Shown: positions 34,709 through 44,188 of the stretch, piece by piece | Position numbering within the stretch: position 1 is the first letter of the stretch | Layout: every line of letters begins with the position of its first letter | Source: Chthoniobacterales bacterium | GTDB lineage: Bacteria > Verrucomicrobiota > Verrucomicrobiia > Chthoniobacterales > UBA6821 | NCBI GenBank assembly: GCA_019747735.1 | Contig: JAIEQL010000009.1 | Coordinates: 1-45,343 of the forward strand | Reading direction: 5' to 3' | Length of the DNA: 45,343 nucleotides | Made by a program: the position numbers and the translations under genes | Notes under the pieces: model-generated | The model's input: only the letters and a program-made list of their open reading frames with translations | Told to the model about the DNA's origin: nothing | Database searches by the model: none

Positions 34709-35944
34709 ATGAACTCTTCTATTACTTCCAATCAGCCAAGCAGAGAAGAGCTCCCTTCACTCAACAGCATTTCTCAAAGTCCCAACACAAGAGAGGAGAC
34801 CAAGAAGCCCACCGTCACCGTTAATACTCCTGCAACATTAAAAATTTCTCACCTCTCCTCCAATGATAACCCCAGAGACTTTGCAACCTATCTAGGACCA
34901 GTAACCTCAGCCCCAATCCAAGCCAGCATAGTCCCCTCAGTAGAAGGAAAAAATGAGGTCAAATACTCCGATGAAAAAATTATTATTTGCCAGGATCCCT
35001 TTACTGAAATTCCTAAAAATGGATTTTTTCGTGCTGGCAGCAATTTACTCGATCAAATTACAGAAGAATTAGTTGACCACATGGACTCTGAAATACTGAA
35101 AGCAGAGGAACATGGTGATGATACAACTAAACAACAGAAAGTAGATCAGGGACGAAATACCGGTATGGTATTAAAAAATTCTTCTTCTCCGCCGACAGAA
35201 AAAAAATCACCAACTAACGCAGAAACCGCTGAATTTTTAAAAGAGGAAGGTTACGATTTTACTCTTCCAGCAGGAAGTGTCTTCAATCAGACATTGGGAA
35301 ATATGTGCAATTTACTCTATTCACAAGCCGCTCTCCCAAGGATTCATGAACAAGCAAAGTTAAACAATACGGCTCCTCCTTTTGAGTGTTTGGATGCAAG
35401 AGGGGCTATTGCATTTCCTTCTCCCAGTAGTGGCGTAGCTCCAGCAAGCTTTAAAGCAATCAACTCTTCAGAAAAAAAGATCGCAGACCTGCAATACGAA
35501 CTTGAAAAAACTCGTGATAAAAAAGGAACCCCTTTCATCGTTGTCAAATTTATTAGTAATGCCCAATCACAAGCTGTCTTTTTAAGAAAAGAACAGCATC
35601 TTCCTTCTGAAGCACCTTCTGAGCTCATTCCACTTGATACTCACATTCAACAATCTTGCTTTTCAATAATTGAGGTTCAACTTTCCCCCAATCTTGATTT
35701 CAACAAAGAACTTCCTCGTTCAAGAAAAAATTCCCCCTATACGGTAAAATGTCTCGACTTGAGAAATAGTTATCGCACAGAAGAAAAACCGCAAAAGCAG
35801 TCACCGGAACAAGACTTCCGAAGTCAGGCAACCGCTGCTACTCTAGCTGCTACAAAAGCGGCTTCGCAAGCCGCCTCCCAAGCTGTTGGGCTTTTTAAAA
35901 CAGCAACTTCTTTGTTCTCATCAAAAAAGCCTCCTAACGAGTAA
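34709..35944 (+). CDS. Unrecognised Ser/Pro/Thr-rich protein coupled to a class A PBP
   Basis: I do not recognise this 411-residue protein. The first 200 residues are rich in Ser, Thr, Pro, Asn and Glu and look disordered. A more ordered part (about 190-330) follows, and the tail is a run of alanine-rich amphipathic helix (TAATLAATKAASQAASQ) ending in SSKKPPNE. There is no signal peptide or membrane segment. The stop codon overlaps the start of the next gene in TAATG (35942-35946), so translation is coupled to the PBP gene. It could be a cytoplasmic partner of wall synthesis or an exported effector; neither is shown. Confidence 0.72.
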   Translation: MNSSITSNQPSREELPSLNSISQSPNTREETKKPTVTVNTPATLKISHLSSNDNPRDFATYLGPVTSAPIQASIVPSVEGKNEVKYSDEKIIICQDPFTEIPKNGFFRAGSNLLDQITEELVDHMDSEILKAEEHGDDTTKQQKVDQGRNTGMVLKNSSSPPTEKKSPTNAETAEFLKEEGYDFTLPAGSVFNQTLGNMCNLLYSQAALPRIHEQAKLNNTAPPFECLDARGAIAFPSPSSGVAPASFKAINSSEKKIADLQYELEKTRDKKGTPFIVVKFISNAQSQAVFLRKEQHLPSEAPSELIPLDTHIQQSCFSIIEVQLSPNLDFNKELPRSRKNSPYTVKCLDLRNSYRTEEKPQKQSPEQDFRSQATAATLAATKAASQAASQAVGLFKTATSLFSSKKPPNE

Positions 35945-37884
35945 TGCGCAACGTCAAGAAATCCCCCCTTAAAAAAAAGAAAAAAAGAACAAAATTTTTT
36001 ACTTTTTTTAAATTAGGAGTAGCGCTCCTTCTGCTCTGGGCTATGGTCGGTGGGTTTTATTATTTGTGGGCATTGACGTTTGATCTTTCCAAAATAGGAA
36101 CAATGTCCCAGCGCTCGCTCATCTACGATCGCTCGGGAGTCGTTTACAGTCTTGCAGGCGGAGAAAATCGAGAGATCGTCCCCTTTGATAAAGTCTCCAA
36201 TGATTTCATCAATGCCCTGATCAGCCGCGAAGATGCTCGTTTCTACCAACATCATGGAGTTGATCCCATCGGAATCAGCCGAGCGGTCGCGCGCAACCTG
36301 CTCCTGGGGGGGATTCATCAAGGAGGAAGCACCATCACACAACAACTCGCACGTAACAGCTTTCCTCTCGGGGGACAAACACTCCACCGCAAATTACTCG
36401 AAGCTGCCCTCGCCTTCCGCATTGAGACAGAACTTTCTAAAGAAAAAATCTTAGAGCTCTACATGAATCGAATCTACTTTGGTCCTGGGCTTTATGGCGT
36501 CCAAGCTGCTAGCCAAGCCTATTTTGGGCGACCTGCTGCTCAAATGACCTTGGCCCAGGGAGCGCTTCTTGCAGGCCTCATTCGTAGCCCCAATCACCTT
36601 TCTCCCTACAACAATCTGCCAGGAGCCTTGCAGCAACAGCATCTTGTTCTACAGCGCATGAAAGAACTCGGCCTCATCACTGCAGAGGAACAGGCAAAAG
36701 CCCTTAACGAAAAAATACCGACACCAGCCAGTCGTCTCGTCCATTTTCAAAACAGCTGGGCTGTGGATGCCATTCTTCATGAGCTCTCTCAAGTTGTTCC
36801 CCCTGAAAAAATCGATGGAACGCCATTGCGCATCATGACAACCATTGATGCCAAGCTACAACAGAGTGCTGAAAAATCAGTTGCCATACGCCTTGCAGAA
36901 ATCGAGCAGCGAAGCGATTTTAAAGAATCGCACCGCCTGAAAAACACAGCTTCTTCCAAATCAAAAAATAAAAAAAACATTCCTGCTACAGAAGAAAAAC
37001 TCCCACCATTGCAAGGAGCGCTCCTCGCTATCGACAATGCGAGTGGCGGGATTGTGGCTATCGTGGGAGGTCGTGATTATAAAACGAGTAAATACAACCG
37101 TGCTACCACTGCAGAACGGCAAGTCGGTTCTGCAGCGAAGCCTTTTGTTTATGAAGAAGCTTTGCGCCTTGGGATGAGTCCTGATTCTTTGGTCAATGAT
37201 GCTCGCCTGACCCCTGCAGATCTTCCTGAGGCTTTTAAAAATTATAACCCTCAAAATAGCGATGGTACCTTTGGGGGATGGCTTCCTGCCAGCCATGGAC
37301 TCATTCATTCGCGCAACACGATGAGCATTCGCGTCGGCCTGGGAGCTGGATTACAAGATGTGGCTAGCACCATGCAGCGATTGGGACTAGCGGAGACAAT
37401 CCCTCCTTACCCTTCGATTTGTTTAGGGAGTTTTGAATCAACGCTGCGCAAGATCACCACAGCTTATACAGCCTTGGCCACAGGAGGCGAGCGGCTCCAG
37501 GCTCATTTGATCGAAGAAGTCACCGATAGTGATGGCAATATTCTTTTTCGAGCTACCCGCGGACGCCTTTCTGTTCTTGATCCCCAAGCAACAAGGACAA
37601 CTACCAGCATTCTAGAACGTGTCCTGACAGAAGGAACCGCCTCACGCGCTCACGCGCTTGGCCTCAACAAACCAGCCGCAGGCAAAACAGGAACTACCGA
37701 TTATTTTTATGACGCTTGGTTTATCGGCTACACACAAGGCCTTACTTGTGGCGTCTGGGTTGGCTTTGATAAGCCCCAAACCATCATGCACGGGGGCTAT
37801 GGAGCTGAACTGGCCCTTCCCATCTGGGTTGACTTTATCGAGTCATCGGGAACGAGCCAGTATCCAGCGGGGGCTCTTCTCTAA
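35944..37884 (+). CDS. Class A penicillin-binding protein (PBP1a-type)
   Basis: A bifunctional peptidoglycan glycosyltransferase and transpeptidase, anchored by a helix at about 22-42. The GT51 domain has Glu96 in [11 protein letters not shown] and [11 protein letters not shown] (128-138). The transpeptidase has Ser396-x-x-Lys399 (GSAAKP), Ser456-Arg-Asn458 and Lys581-Thr-Gly583. All catalytic residues are present and the 646-residue length is usual. The first 18 residues are strongly basic. The ATG overlaps the preceding stop in TAATG. The 3' end overlaps that of convergent dnaJ by 4 bp. It shows that the organism makes peptidoglycan, or can. Confidence 0.94.
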   Translation: MRNVKKSPLKKKKKRTKFFTFFKLGVALLLLWAMVGGFYYLWALTFDLSKIGTMSQRSLIYDRSGVVYSLAGGENREIVPFDKVSNDFINALISREDARFYQHHGVDPIGISRAVARNLLLGGIHQGGSTITQQLARNSFPLGGQTLHRKLLEAALAFRIETELSKEKILELYMNRIYFGPGLYGVQAASQAYFGRPAAQMTLAQGALLAGLIRSPNHLSPYNNLPGALQQQHLVLQRMKELGLITAEEQAKALNEKIPTPASRLVHFQNSWAVDAILHELSQVVPPEKIDGTPLRIMTTIDAKLQQSAEKSVAIRLAEIEQRSDFKESHRLKNTASSKSKNKKNIPATEEKLPPLQGALLAIDNASGGIVAIVGGRDYKTSKYNRATTAERQVGSAAKPFVYEEALRLGMSPDSLVNDARLTPADLPEAFKNYNPQNSDGTFGGWLPASHGLIHSRNTMSIRVGLGAGLQDVASTMQRLGLAETIPPYPSICLGSFESTLRKITTAYTALATGGERLQAHLIEEVTDSDGNILFRATRGRLSVLDPQATRTTTSILERVLTEGTASRAHALGLNKPAAGKTGTTDYFYDAWFIGYTQGLTCGVWVGFDKPQTIMHGGYGAELALPIWVDFIESSGTSQYPAGALL

Positions 37885-39023
37885 TGAAAGAAATCCTTCA
37901 GCCGCTCCGTAAAACTCTTATGCAGCGGCGTATTCTCCGCTCCACAAAGTTGAGAAAAATGCTCGAGCGCTTGGCGTTGTTCCGCATTGAGCTTGGTGGG
38001 CACTTCGACTTCCACGCACACTTCCAAATCTCCTCGATTTTTACTTTGAAGCAGTGGCATCCCTGCTTGACGAATGCGAAAGGTCGAACCACTTTGAGTT
38101 CCCACAGGGATTTTTAATTCAAGAGCTCCTTTTAAAGAAGGAACTTTGACCTCACCTCCCAGTGCAGCCACAGCGAAGGGAATGGGAATTTTACACCGCA
38201 AGCTGCTTCCCTCTCTGGTAAAAATAGAATGCTCTTTGACATGAAGAATGACATAGAGATCGCCATACCCACCTCCTCGCCAACCAGCTTCTCCAGCACC
38301 AGTAGAGCGAAGACGTGACCCTGTATCCACTCCTGCTGGAATCTTGAGATTGATGATGGAAGTCTTTTCCAGAGAACCTTCCCCACGGCACTCTTTGCAC
38401 GGTTTATCAATGGTTTCTCCTGCCCCATGACACTGAGGACATGTTTGAACCACTTGAAAAAACCCACGAGAGACAGCAACTTGACCTCGTCCATGACAGA
38501 GTTTGCAACGTTGCGCTGAAGCCCCTGTAGCTGCTCCCGAGCCATGACACGTTTCGCAGGTATCCAATTTTTGAATTTCAATTTTCTTTTCGCATCCTGA
38601 AAAAGCCTCTTCCAATGTGATGACAAGATCGTAACGCAAATCTGCGCCACGCTGCTTGCGCTGTTCCCCTGAAGCACCTCTTCCTTGTCCAAAAAATTGT
38701 TCAAAACCACCCCCTCCCTGCGAAGAAAACATTTCTCGAAACAGATCAAAGGGATCATGAAAATCTCCAAAGCCCCCACTGGAGGCACGCCCACCTTGTT
38801 GGAAAGCAGCGTGACCATAGGCATCATAAGCCGCCTTTTTTTCTGGATTGCTCAAAATATCATAAGCTTCTGCAAGCTCTTTAAAAGAGGCCTCTGCAGC
38901 AGCATCGCCTGGATTTTTATCCGGATGATATTTGAGAGCTAATTTACGATAAGCACGCTTTAGTTCCTCTGGAGAAGCGGTGCGTGCTACCCCCAATACT
39001 TCGTAAGAATCACGCTTGGCCAT
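37881..39023 (-). CDS. dnaJ: Chaperone DnaJ
   Basis: Hsp40 co-chaperone for DnaK. Counting from the ATG at 39023 (380 residues), a J domain with His33-Pro34-Asp35, a Gly/Phe-rich linker, four zinc repeats ([32 protein letters not shown]) and the C-terminal substrate domains are in normal order. An in-frame ATG at 39050 would add nine residues; AAGGAAAAGAAC just before 39023 looks like a ribosome-binding site, so I prefer the later start. The start overlaps the grpE 3' end by 14 bp. dnaK is not in the window. Confidence 0.96.
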   Translation of the reverse strand: MAKRDSYEVLGVARTASPEELKRAYRKLALKYHPDKNPGDAAAEASFKELAEAYDILSNPEKKAAYDAYGHAAFQQGGRASSGGFGDFHDPFDLFREMFSSQGGGGFEQFFGQGRGASGEQRKQRGADLRYDLVITLEEAFSGCEKKIEIQKLDTCETCHGSGAATGASAQRCKLCHGRGQVAVSRGFFQVVQTCPQCHGAGETIDKPCKECRGEGSLEKTSIINLKIPAGVDTGSRLRSTGAGEAGWRGGGYGDLYVILHVKEHSIFTREGSSLRCKIPIPFAVAALGGEVKVPSLKGALELKIPVGTQSGSTFRIRQAGMPLLQSKNRGDLEVCVEVEVPTKLNAEQRQALEHFSQLCGAENTPLHKSFTERLKDFFH

Positions 39024-39579
39024 GTTCTTTTCCTTTACTGACGATGACACTTGCAGGACGGAGTAATCTTTCGGCTAGGCGATATCCGCGACGTAGCTGC
39101 TTGATCACATGGCCTTCGGGAAGCGATTCATGAGACTCTTGTCCGATGGCCTCATGTACCGTGGGATCAAAAGCCACTCCCTCTGCATCAACAGCATGAA
39201 TTCCATTTTCTTTTAAAAAATCGGAAAGTTGACGTTGTACCATGGCAAAACCCTGAACAATCTCTCCTGCTTTTTCAGCGGCGCTGGCACGAGCAGCCTC
39301 TAAACCAAGTTCGAAATTATCTAAAATGGGAAGAAGTTTTTCGAGCAAAGAGCTGTTGGCATAACGCACGATCTCTTCTTTTTCTCGAGTCATTCGTTTG
39401 CGGTAATTTTCTAAATCAGCGGCTGTACGCAATGCTTGATCACGATATTGCTCCACTTGATTCTTTAAAAGATCCACTTCTTCAACAGGCGATGGAGCTA
39501 TGGGCGCTGCCTCACAAGAGGACTCTTGCTCGTGATGAGGATCAGAATGTTTATTTTGATTACAACATGTATTTTTCAC
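39010..39579 (-). CDS. grpE: Nucleotide exchange factor GrpE
   Basis: GrpE frees ADP from DnaK. The 189-residue protein has an acidic, His/Cys-containing N-terminus, a long coiled coil (about 35-65), [17 protein letters not shown] and the motif [15 protein letters not shown], then the beta domain with HEAIGQE and [19 protein letters not shown]. It overlaps the upstream phosphatase gene by 4 bp and the downstream dnaJ by 14 bp, so all three are translationally coupled in one operon. Confidence 0.94.
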   Translation of the reverse strand: MKNTCCNQNKHSDPHHEQESSCEAAPIAPSPVEEVDLLKNQVEQYRDQALRTAADLENYRKRMTREKEEIVRYANSSLLEKLLPILDNFELGLEAARASAAEKAGEIVQGFAMVQRQLSDFLKENGIHAVDAEGVAFDPTVHEAIGQESHESLPEGHVIKQLRRGYRLAERLLRPASVIVSKGKEHGQA

Positions 39580-41045
39580 AATTTACGAATAGCGATGAGC
39601 GTAATGTCATCGTGTTGGGGTTGATGATTAATAAAAAGGCGAATCTCGTCAGTAAGGCGCTTTAAGAGAATTTCCGAACTGTTATTGGCATTTTCTTTCA
39701 AGCATTTTGTCAGCCGTTCCATGCCAAATTCAAGTCCGTGAGTATTGAGTGCCTCTGTAACACCATCCGTATAGAGCAAGAGACAATCTCCTGGCTCAAA
39801 ACGAAACGAGAAATCACTGCAAAATCTATCGAAGACTTCTCCGCTGTCAACACCAACAGCCATTCCTTTAGGATTGAAGCGTTCGACAGAATGGTCTGCA
39901 GCACGATAAAAAAGAGGAGCATCATGTCCTGCTCTCGCTAAGAGTGCCTCATCTGTTTTATGATTGATGATGACATAGGCCATACTAATAAACATATCTT
40001 CTCGCATGTCAGGATAAAGTTGCCGATTGAGCTTATGCAGCACATTAGAAGGAGAAGAGTCGGTTACAGCTTGACTTCGCAGGGCACTACGGCAGAGCGC
40101 CATGATCAGCGATGCTGGAATTCCCTTTCCAGAAACATCAGCAATAGCAACTCCAATCAGATGCTCATCAATGAAAAGATAATCGAAATAATCACCACTC
40201 AAGACGCGTGCAGGAATATTAACACCACTAATTTGATAACCAGAAACAAGAGGCGCTTCTGAGGGAAGGAGGATTTTCTGCACTTCAGCAGCAATTTCTA
40301 AATCATGGTCTAACAATCGCTTTTCTCCTGCATCCTTGTACACAGCTTGATTGTAGAGAGCAAAGGCGGATTGCTCCGCAATGGCACCAAACAAATCAAG
40401 CCCTCCTGGGGAAAAAGAATTATCTTTCCCATTGATGACCGCCAGCACTCCTAATGTTCTCTCTCCATAAATAAGTGGTCCCAGCAAGACAGAATCAAGC
40501 CCTTGAGCAACTAATTTTTCAGGGAGATGGTGGCTATCAAGAAAACGCGGTTGCTTCCATTCCCAGGCTTCTCCTAAAAGACCTTGCCCAGGCAAAATGG
40601 TATTGAGCTGCAGAAAGCTTTTGATCGAAGAAGGAGCCTGGCTTTTGACTCCATAAAAAGAGAGCAACGTAGGAGTAGGTTGATTGATGAAGTCAGGAAT
40701 GACAACAAGCGGCGGTGTATTTTCAGTCAAAAAAGCAGGGATCAATCGATTTTCATCACGATCCACCAAATAGAGAGCTCCTCCTGTTGATGATAAAATC
40801 CGCATGGCTCCCTCGACAACAAGACGGTGCAGCTTGCTTGGACAGACCCCTTCACAAAAAGCAGCCCCTAACCCATGTAAAAAATCAAAAACACGTCCCT
40901 CTTCTTGCTTTATTTCAAGCCTTGAGCGTTTAAGCTGCCCAACACGGCGGCGTTGTGCCCCCAAGATAATTGCTAATGCAATCGAGGCACCCAATAAAAA
41001 AACGAGCAAGATGATAACGGAATAAAAACCAAAAAGCGGAAACAT
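39576..41045 (-). CDS. GAF-linked PP2C/SpoIIE-type serine phosphatase (RsbU-like), membrane-anchored
   Basis: The 489-residue protein has a membrane helix at the N-terminus (about 5-28), a GAF-like sensory domain (about 60-245) and a PP2C/SpoIIE domain (about 260-489). The phosphatase motifs include SGDYFDYL, VAIADVSGKGIPASL, ARAGHDAPLFYR and LLLYTDGVTEALN, with the metal-binding aspartates intact. RsbU-type enzymes dephosphorylate anti-anti-sigma factors in stress switches. No STAS or anti-sigma kinase gene is near. It is the first gene of an overlapping operon with grpE and dnaJ, an unusual partner set suggesting a stress-sensing role. Confidence 0.88.
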   Translation of the reverse strand: MFPLFGFYSVIILLVFLLGASIALAIILGAQRRRVGQLKRSRLEIKQEEGRVFDFLHGLGAAFCEGVCPSKLHRLVVEGAMRILSSTGGALYLVDRDENRLIPAFLTENTPPLVVIPDFINQPTPTLLSFYGVKSQAPSSIKSFLQLNTILPGQGLLGEAWEWKQPRFLDSHHLPEKLVAQGLDSVLLGPLIYGERTLGVLAVINGKDNSFSPGGLDLFGAIAEQSAFALYNQAVYKDAGEKRLLDHDLEIAAEVQKILLPSEAPLVSGYQISGVNIPARVLSGDYFDYLFIDEHLIGVAIADVSGKGIPASLIMALCRSALRSQAVTDSSPSNVLHKLNRQLYPDMREDMFISMAYVIINHKTDEALLARAGHDAPLFYRAADHSVERFNPKGMAVGVDSGEVFDRFCSDFSFRFEPGDCLLLYTDGVTEALNTHGLEFGMERLTKCLKENANNSSEILLKRLTDEIRLFINHQPQHDDITLIAIRKL

Positions 41046-41052
41046 CTGCTAG

Positions 41053-41083
41053 AGGTTACAGGTTGCAGGTTGCAGGTTACAGG
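41053..41083. repeat. Heptamer-type short repeat (GGTTACA/GGTTGCA), left copy
   Basis: Four units of AGGTT(A/G)C run in tandem with a seven-base period, between the phosphatase gene start and the permease gene. The inverse complement is at 42598-42630 at the end of the permease gene, so the permease is bounded by inverted copies. TGCTAG, or TGCTAGTA, sits at the outer or inner end of each. It is noncoding here. Confidence 0.65.
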
Positions 41084-41189
41084 AAAAAAATAGTTGCCGA
41101 CTAAGAACTGTACCTGCCACCTGCCATCGCCCCTTCACGATGACTTTTTAGCTTGTTGAGAAAGACCTTCTCCTTTAAGCATGATGACC

Positions 41190-41206
41190 CTTTTTCAAGG
41201 AAAAAG
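41190..41206. promoter_or_regulatory. Small hairpin just before the APC permease start
   Basis: CTTTTTC and GAAAAAG are perfect 7-bp arms with a 3-base loop, ending 11 bp before the ATG of the permease. The stem may affect translation or be chance in T-rich DNA. Confidence 0.35.
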
Positions 41207-41217
41207 ACCCATCTATC

Positions 41218-42618
41218 ATGAATACGCATAAAAAATCACTAAGTATTTTTAGCCTTGTCATGATCAATGTCATTGCTATTGACAGCCTCAGGACACTCCC
41301 CATGAGCGCTGAATATGGTCTTTCTCTGGTTTTTTATTATGTGCTGGCAGCATTGCTTTTTTTTATTCCAGTAGCTCTTGTCTCTGCCGAACTAGCAACA
41401 GGGTGGCCCCAAACAGGAGGTGTCTATATTTGGGCAAGAGAAGCTTTTGGAAAACAGTTTGGCTTTTTGACTATTTGGTTCCAATGGTTCTACAACATTT
41501 GCTGGTACCCCACCATTATGTCGTTTGTCGCAGCAACCTTGGCCTATTGCATCAACCCTCATCTTGTTGACAATAGAGCTTATATGCTGACGGTGATCTT
41601 TATCGTTTTTTGGGGATCCACTCTTGTAAATTTTTTTGGAATGCGCATTTCAAGCCTCTTTAGCACAATCTCAGCTATTGCTGGCACCCTCCTTCCTATG
41701 GCTTTAATTACTGTTCTTGGGATAGTTTGGATCCTGCAAGGAAAACCATTGCACCTTCACTGCACATGGCATCATTTTTTTCCTGACCTAAGTAGCGTCA
41801 ATAACATGGCGTTCTTAACAGCAGTGCTCTACGGCTTGGTTGGAATAGAAATGTCAGCCACTCATGCAGGAGAAGTTGACAATCCTCAACGCAACTATCC
41901 CAAAGCGATTTTTTGGTCAGTCCTGATTATCTTAACAACGCTTATTTTCTCCTCTCTAGCCATTGCTTTGGTGATTCCTCAGGAAAAAATTAATATTGTC
42001 TCAGGATTATTGCAGGCTTTTGAAATTTTCTTTACTGCTTTCCATATGACTTGGTTTATGCCAATCCTCGCATTTTTAATTATCCTAAGTGCGATCGGCG
42101 GTACCAACGCTTGGATTTTGGGTCCTAGCAAAAGCTTACTCGTTGCTTGCCAGGATGGATCAATACCATCACAGCTTGGGTATAAAAATAAACACGGTAC
42201 TCCGATTGTCATTCTCATTCTTCAAGGAGTTATTTTTACTATCTTGTGTTCTGTCTTTTTTCTAATGCCTACCTTTAACAGTGCATTCTGGGTGTTAACT
42301 GATGTCACTGCCATCTTGTCACTCCTTGTTTATGTGGCTATGTTCGCTTCCGCTTTGAAGCTTCGTTATAAATACCCAGAGGTGAAACGAAGCTTTGTTG
42401 TTCCAGGAGGAAAAATAGGGTTATGGATTACTTGCCTCACCGGTATTGCAAGTTGTTTCTTTACTATTGGACTGGGTTTTTTAAGACCTAGCCAACTTCC
42501 TGTGGGCGGATTAGTCACCTACGAACTCATCATTAGCAGTGGAGTTTTCCTTAGCTGTTTATTTCCGCTCGCTTCTTATGTTCTTCACAAGCGCTTTTCT
42601 GTAACCTGTAACCTGTAA
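41218..42618 (+). CDS. APC-family amino-acid permease or antiporter
   Basis: The 466-residue protein has about twelve membrane helices. LSIFSLVMINVIAIDSLRTLP near the start and TGWPQTGGVYIWAREAFG follow the APC superfamily, closest by eye to glutamate/GABA-type antiporters; the substrate is not readable. Gly/Ala residues around VALVSAELATG match the substrate-binding helix. The last five residues (VTCNL) and stop are encoded in a tandem repeat shared, in reverse, with the upstream side. The POT gene begins 17 bp downstream, so the two transporter genes are probably one unit. Confidence 0.85.
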   Translation: MNTHKKSLSIFSLVMINVIAIDSLRTLPMSAEYGLSLVFYYVLAALLFFIPVALVSAELATGWPQTGGVYIWAREAFGKQFGFLTIWFQWFYNICWYPTIMSFVAATLAYCINPHLVDNRAYMLTVIFIVFWGSTLVNFFGMRISSLFSTISAIAGTLLPMALITVLGIVWILQGKPLHLHCTWHHFFPDLSSVNNMAFLTAVLYGLVGIEMSATHAGEVDNPQRNYPKAIFWSVLIILTTLIFSSLAIALVIPQEKINIVSGLLQAFEIFFTAFHMTWFMPILAFLIILSAIGGTNAWILGPSKSLLVACQDGSIPSQLGYKNKHGTPIVILILQGVIFTILCSVFFLMPTFNSAFWVLTDVTAILSLLVYVAMFASALKLRYKYPEVKRSFVVPGGKIGLWITCLTGIASCFFTIGLGFLRPSQLPVGGLVTYELIISSGVFLSCLFPLASYVLHKRFSVTCNL

Positions 42619-42630
42619 CCTGCAACCTAC
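42598..42630. repeat. Heptamer-type short repeat (TGTAACC), right copy inside the permease 3' end
   Basis: TGTAACC is repeated three times and then TGCAACC, with a seven-base period. It is the inverse of the repeat at 41053-41083. The first 21 bases encode the permease C-terminus and stop codon. Confidence 0.65.
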
Positions 42631-42635
42631 TAGCA

Positions 42636-44087
42636 ATGGAATTATCATTAAAACAACAGCAAAAAAAAGCCTCTCTCTTTATTATTGCTGTCATCATGTG
42701 GGAGTTTTTTAGCTTTTATGGGCTTAAAGCAATTTTAGTACTCTATTTTACGAGCCAATTACATTTCTCTGATGCCGCAGCCTATCAGCTTTTTGGCAGT
42801 TTTATTTCTCTTGTATTTATCACTCCCATCTTAGGAGGCTGGTTAGCTGATCGGTTTTGTGGATATCGCTATGCCACAGCAGTAGGATGCGTTTTAATTG
42901 TATTGGGTCATTTGATGCTCACGGCCTTTGGAAACAATGTCTATATTGGATTGTCACTCCTGACCATGGGCATTGGTTTTTTCAAAAGCAATGCGGTTTG
43001 CTTGATCAGTAATTGTTATCCCAACGACCCAGTGGCAGCGACTGCTGCTTTTTCATGGTATTATGTCAGTGGCAATTTAGGGTCTGCTGCTGCTGCTACT
43101 ATCTGTCCTTACTTAGTAGAAAATATTAATTGGGAGATTGGATTCATTATGGCCGCTTTTGGAATGATGATCGGCTTTATTGTCCTGCTCCTTTCAGTGC
43201 CCTATTTTTCGTGGGAAAAGAAAACAAAAAAAACAGAAAGATGGGCCGCTCTTCCTCTTCTTCAAAAAGCCATTATCACCGGAGGTATTCTCCTATCAGC
43301 ATTTCTCTTTTTCTATTTTATGCTGCGCTACGACTTAATTGGCTACTTGCTCATAGTTGCCGGAATAATAGCCCTCATTATTTGCGCGCAAATTTACAAA
43401 CAAGCAGATCTCGTACGTAAAAAAAGATTGCTGATCATGGCCCTCTTAACAGCTTTCGTAACTTCTTTTTGGATTTTCAGCAATCAAGTTTCTAGTTCCT
43501 TTCCTCTTTTTATCTTACGTTACGTTAATCGAACGACCTTGGGATGCACCTTTCCCACAGGAATGTTCCAAGCGCTTAATCCTATCAGTATTTTAGTGGG
43601 AGGTGCTGTGATGGCTTTTCTGTGGCGTTGGATGGGGCGTCGTGGCATTCGTCCTCAACCTGACGTCAAAGTCAGTGTGGCATTGGTATTATTAGTGCTT
43701 GGTTTTTTATCCATTACGCACGCTACAACATTAGCTAACACCCAACATGCTGCTTCCATGTTCTTTCCTGTGCTTAGCATTGTGCTCCTTGGAATGGCAG
43801 AGCTCTTTACGGAGCCTGTCTTGCTGGCCGCATGGGGTGATGCCTCACCTCATGACACCGAAGGGCGCTTAGTCGCCATCTACTTTTTATGCATTGGAGC
43901 CATTGGCAACTATCTATCGATTTGGGTTTCCAAACTGACTGTAGATCCCACCACTAGCAAAGCCACAGCCGCAACCTATCACTCCGCCTATTTGCAAGCC
44001 ACCTACATTGCCATTGTTTTATTCTCCTTATTGATCGCTCGCATTCTTTGGAGAAAATGGAAAGAACGTCATAGCAGTAATGGGTAA
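42636..44087 (+). CDS. POT/PTR-family peptide transporter with a degenerate ExxERFxYY motif
   Basis: The 483-residue protein has about 12-14 membrane helices, and the POT features FGSFISLVFITPILGGWLAD, FKSNAVCLISNCYP and FSWYYVSGNLGS. This family couples import of di- and tripeptides to protons. The helix 1 motif ExxERFxYY reads VIMWEFFSFYG: the first Glu and the Arg are missing, while the second Glu remains. These residues take part in proton coupling in studied members, so coupling or substrate may differ. The gene follows the APC permease by 17 bp. A repeat touches the stop. Confidence 0.85.
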   Translation: MELSLKQQQKKASLFIIAVIMWEFFSFYGLKAILVLYFTSQLHFSDAAAYQLFGSFISLVFITPILGGWLADRFCGYRYATAVGCVLIVLGHLMLTAFGNNVYIGLSLLTMGIGFFKSNAVCLISNCYPNDPVAATAAFSWYYVSGNLGSAAAATICPYLVENINWEIGFIMAAFGMMIGFIVLLLSVPYFSWEKKTKKTERWAALPLLQKAIITGGILLSAFLFFYFMLRYDLIGYLLIVAGIIALIICAQIYKQADLVRKKRLLIMALLTAFVTSFWIFSNQVSSSFPLFILRYVNRTTLGCTFPTGMFQALNPISILVGGAVMAFLWRWMGRRGIRPQPDVKVSVALVLLVLGFLSITHATTLANTQHAASMFFPVLSIVLLGMAELFTEPVLLAAWGDASPHDTEGRLVAIYFLCIGAIGNYLSIWVSKLTVDPTTSKATAATYHSAYLQATYIAIVLFSLLIARILWRKWKERHSSNG

Positions 44088-44168
44088 TGAGTATGGGTCG
44101 CTTCGCGGAAACAAGGTTGCATGCCAGTTCTGAAGCTCTCAAGATCCCAACCCTCATTACTCATGACT
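44077..44168. repeat. TAATGAG-type short repeats between POT and MotA/TolQ genes
   Basis: GTAATGGGTAATGAGTATGGG (44077-44097) overlaps the end of the POT gene, and CCCTCATTACTCATGAC (44151-44167) is a partial inverted copy. The pairing is only about 8-9 bp. It has no gene and appears to be another small intergenic repeat. Confidence 0.4.
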
Positions 44169-44188
44169 CTTAACCCTTCACTTTTATC

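Noticed and set aside
36013..36387. Minus-strand frame of 124 codons in the PBP gene
   Set aside because: It is the complement of the conserved GT51 domain and has no independent support.
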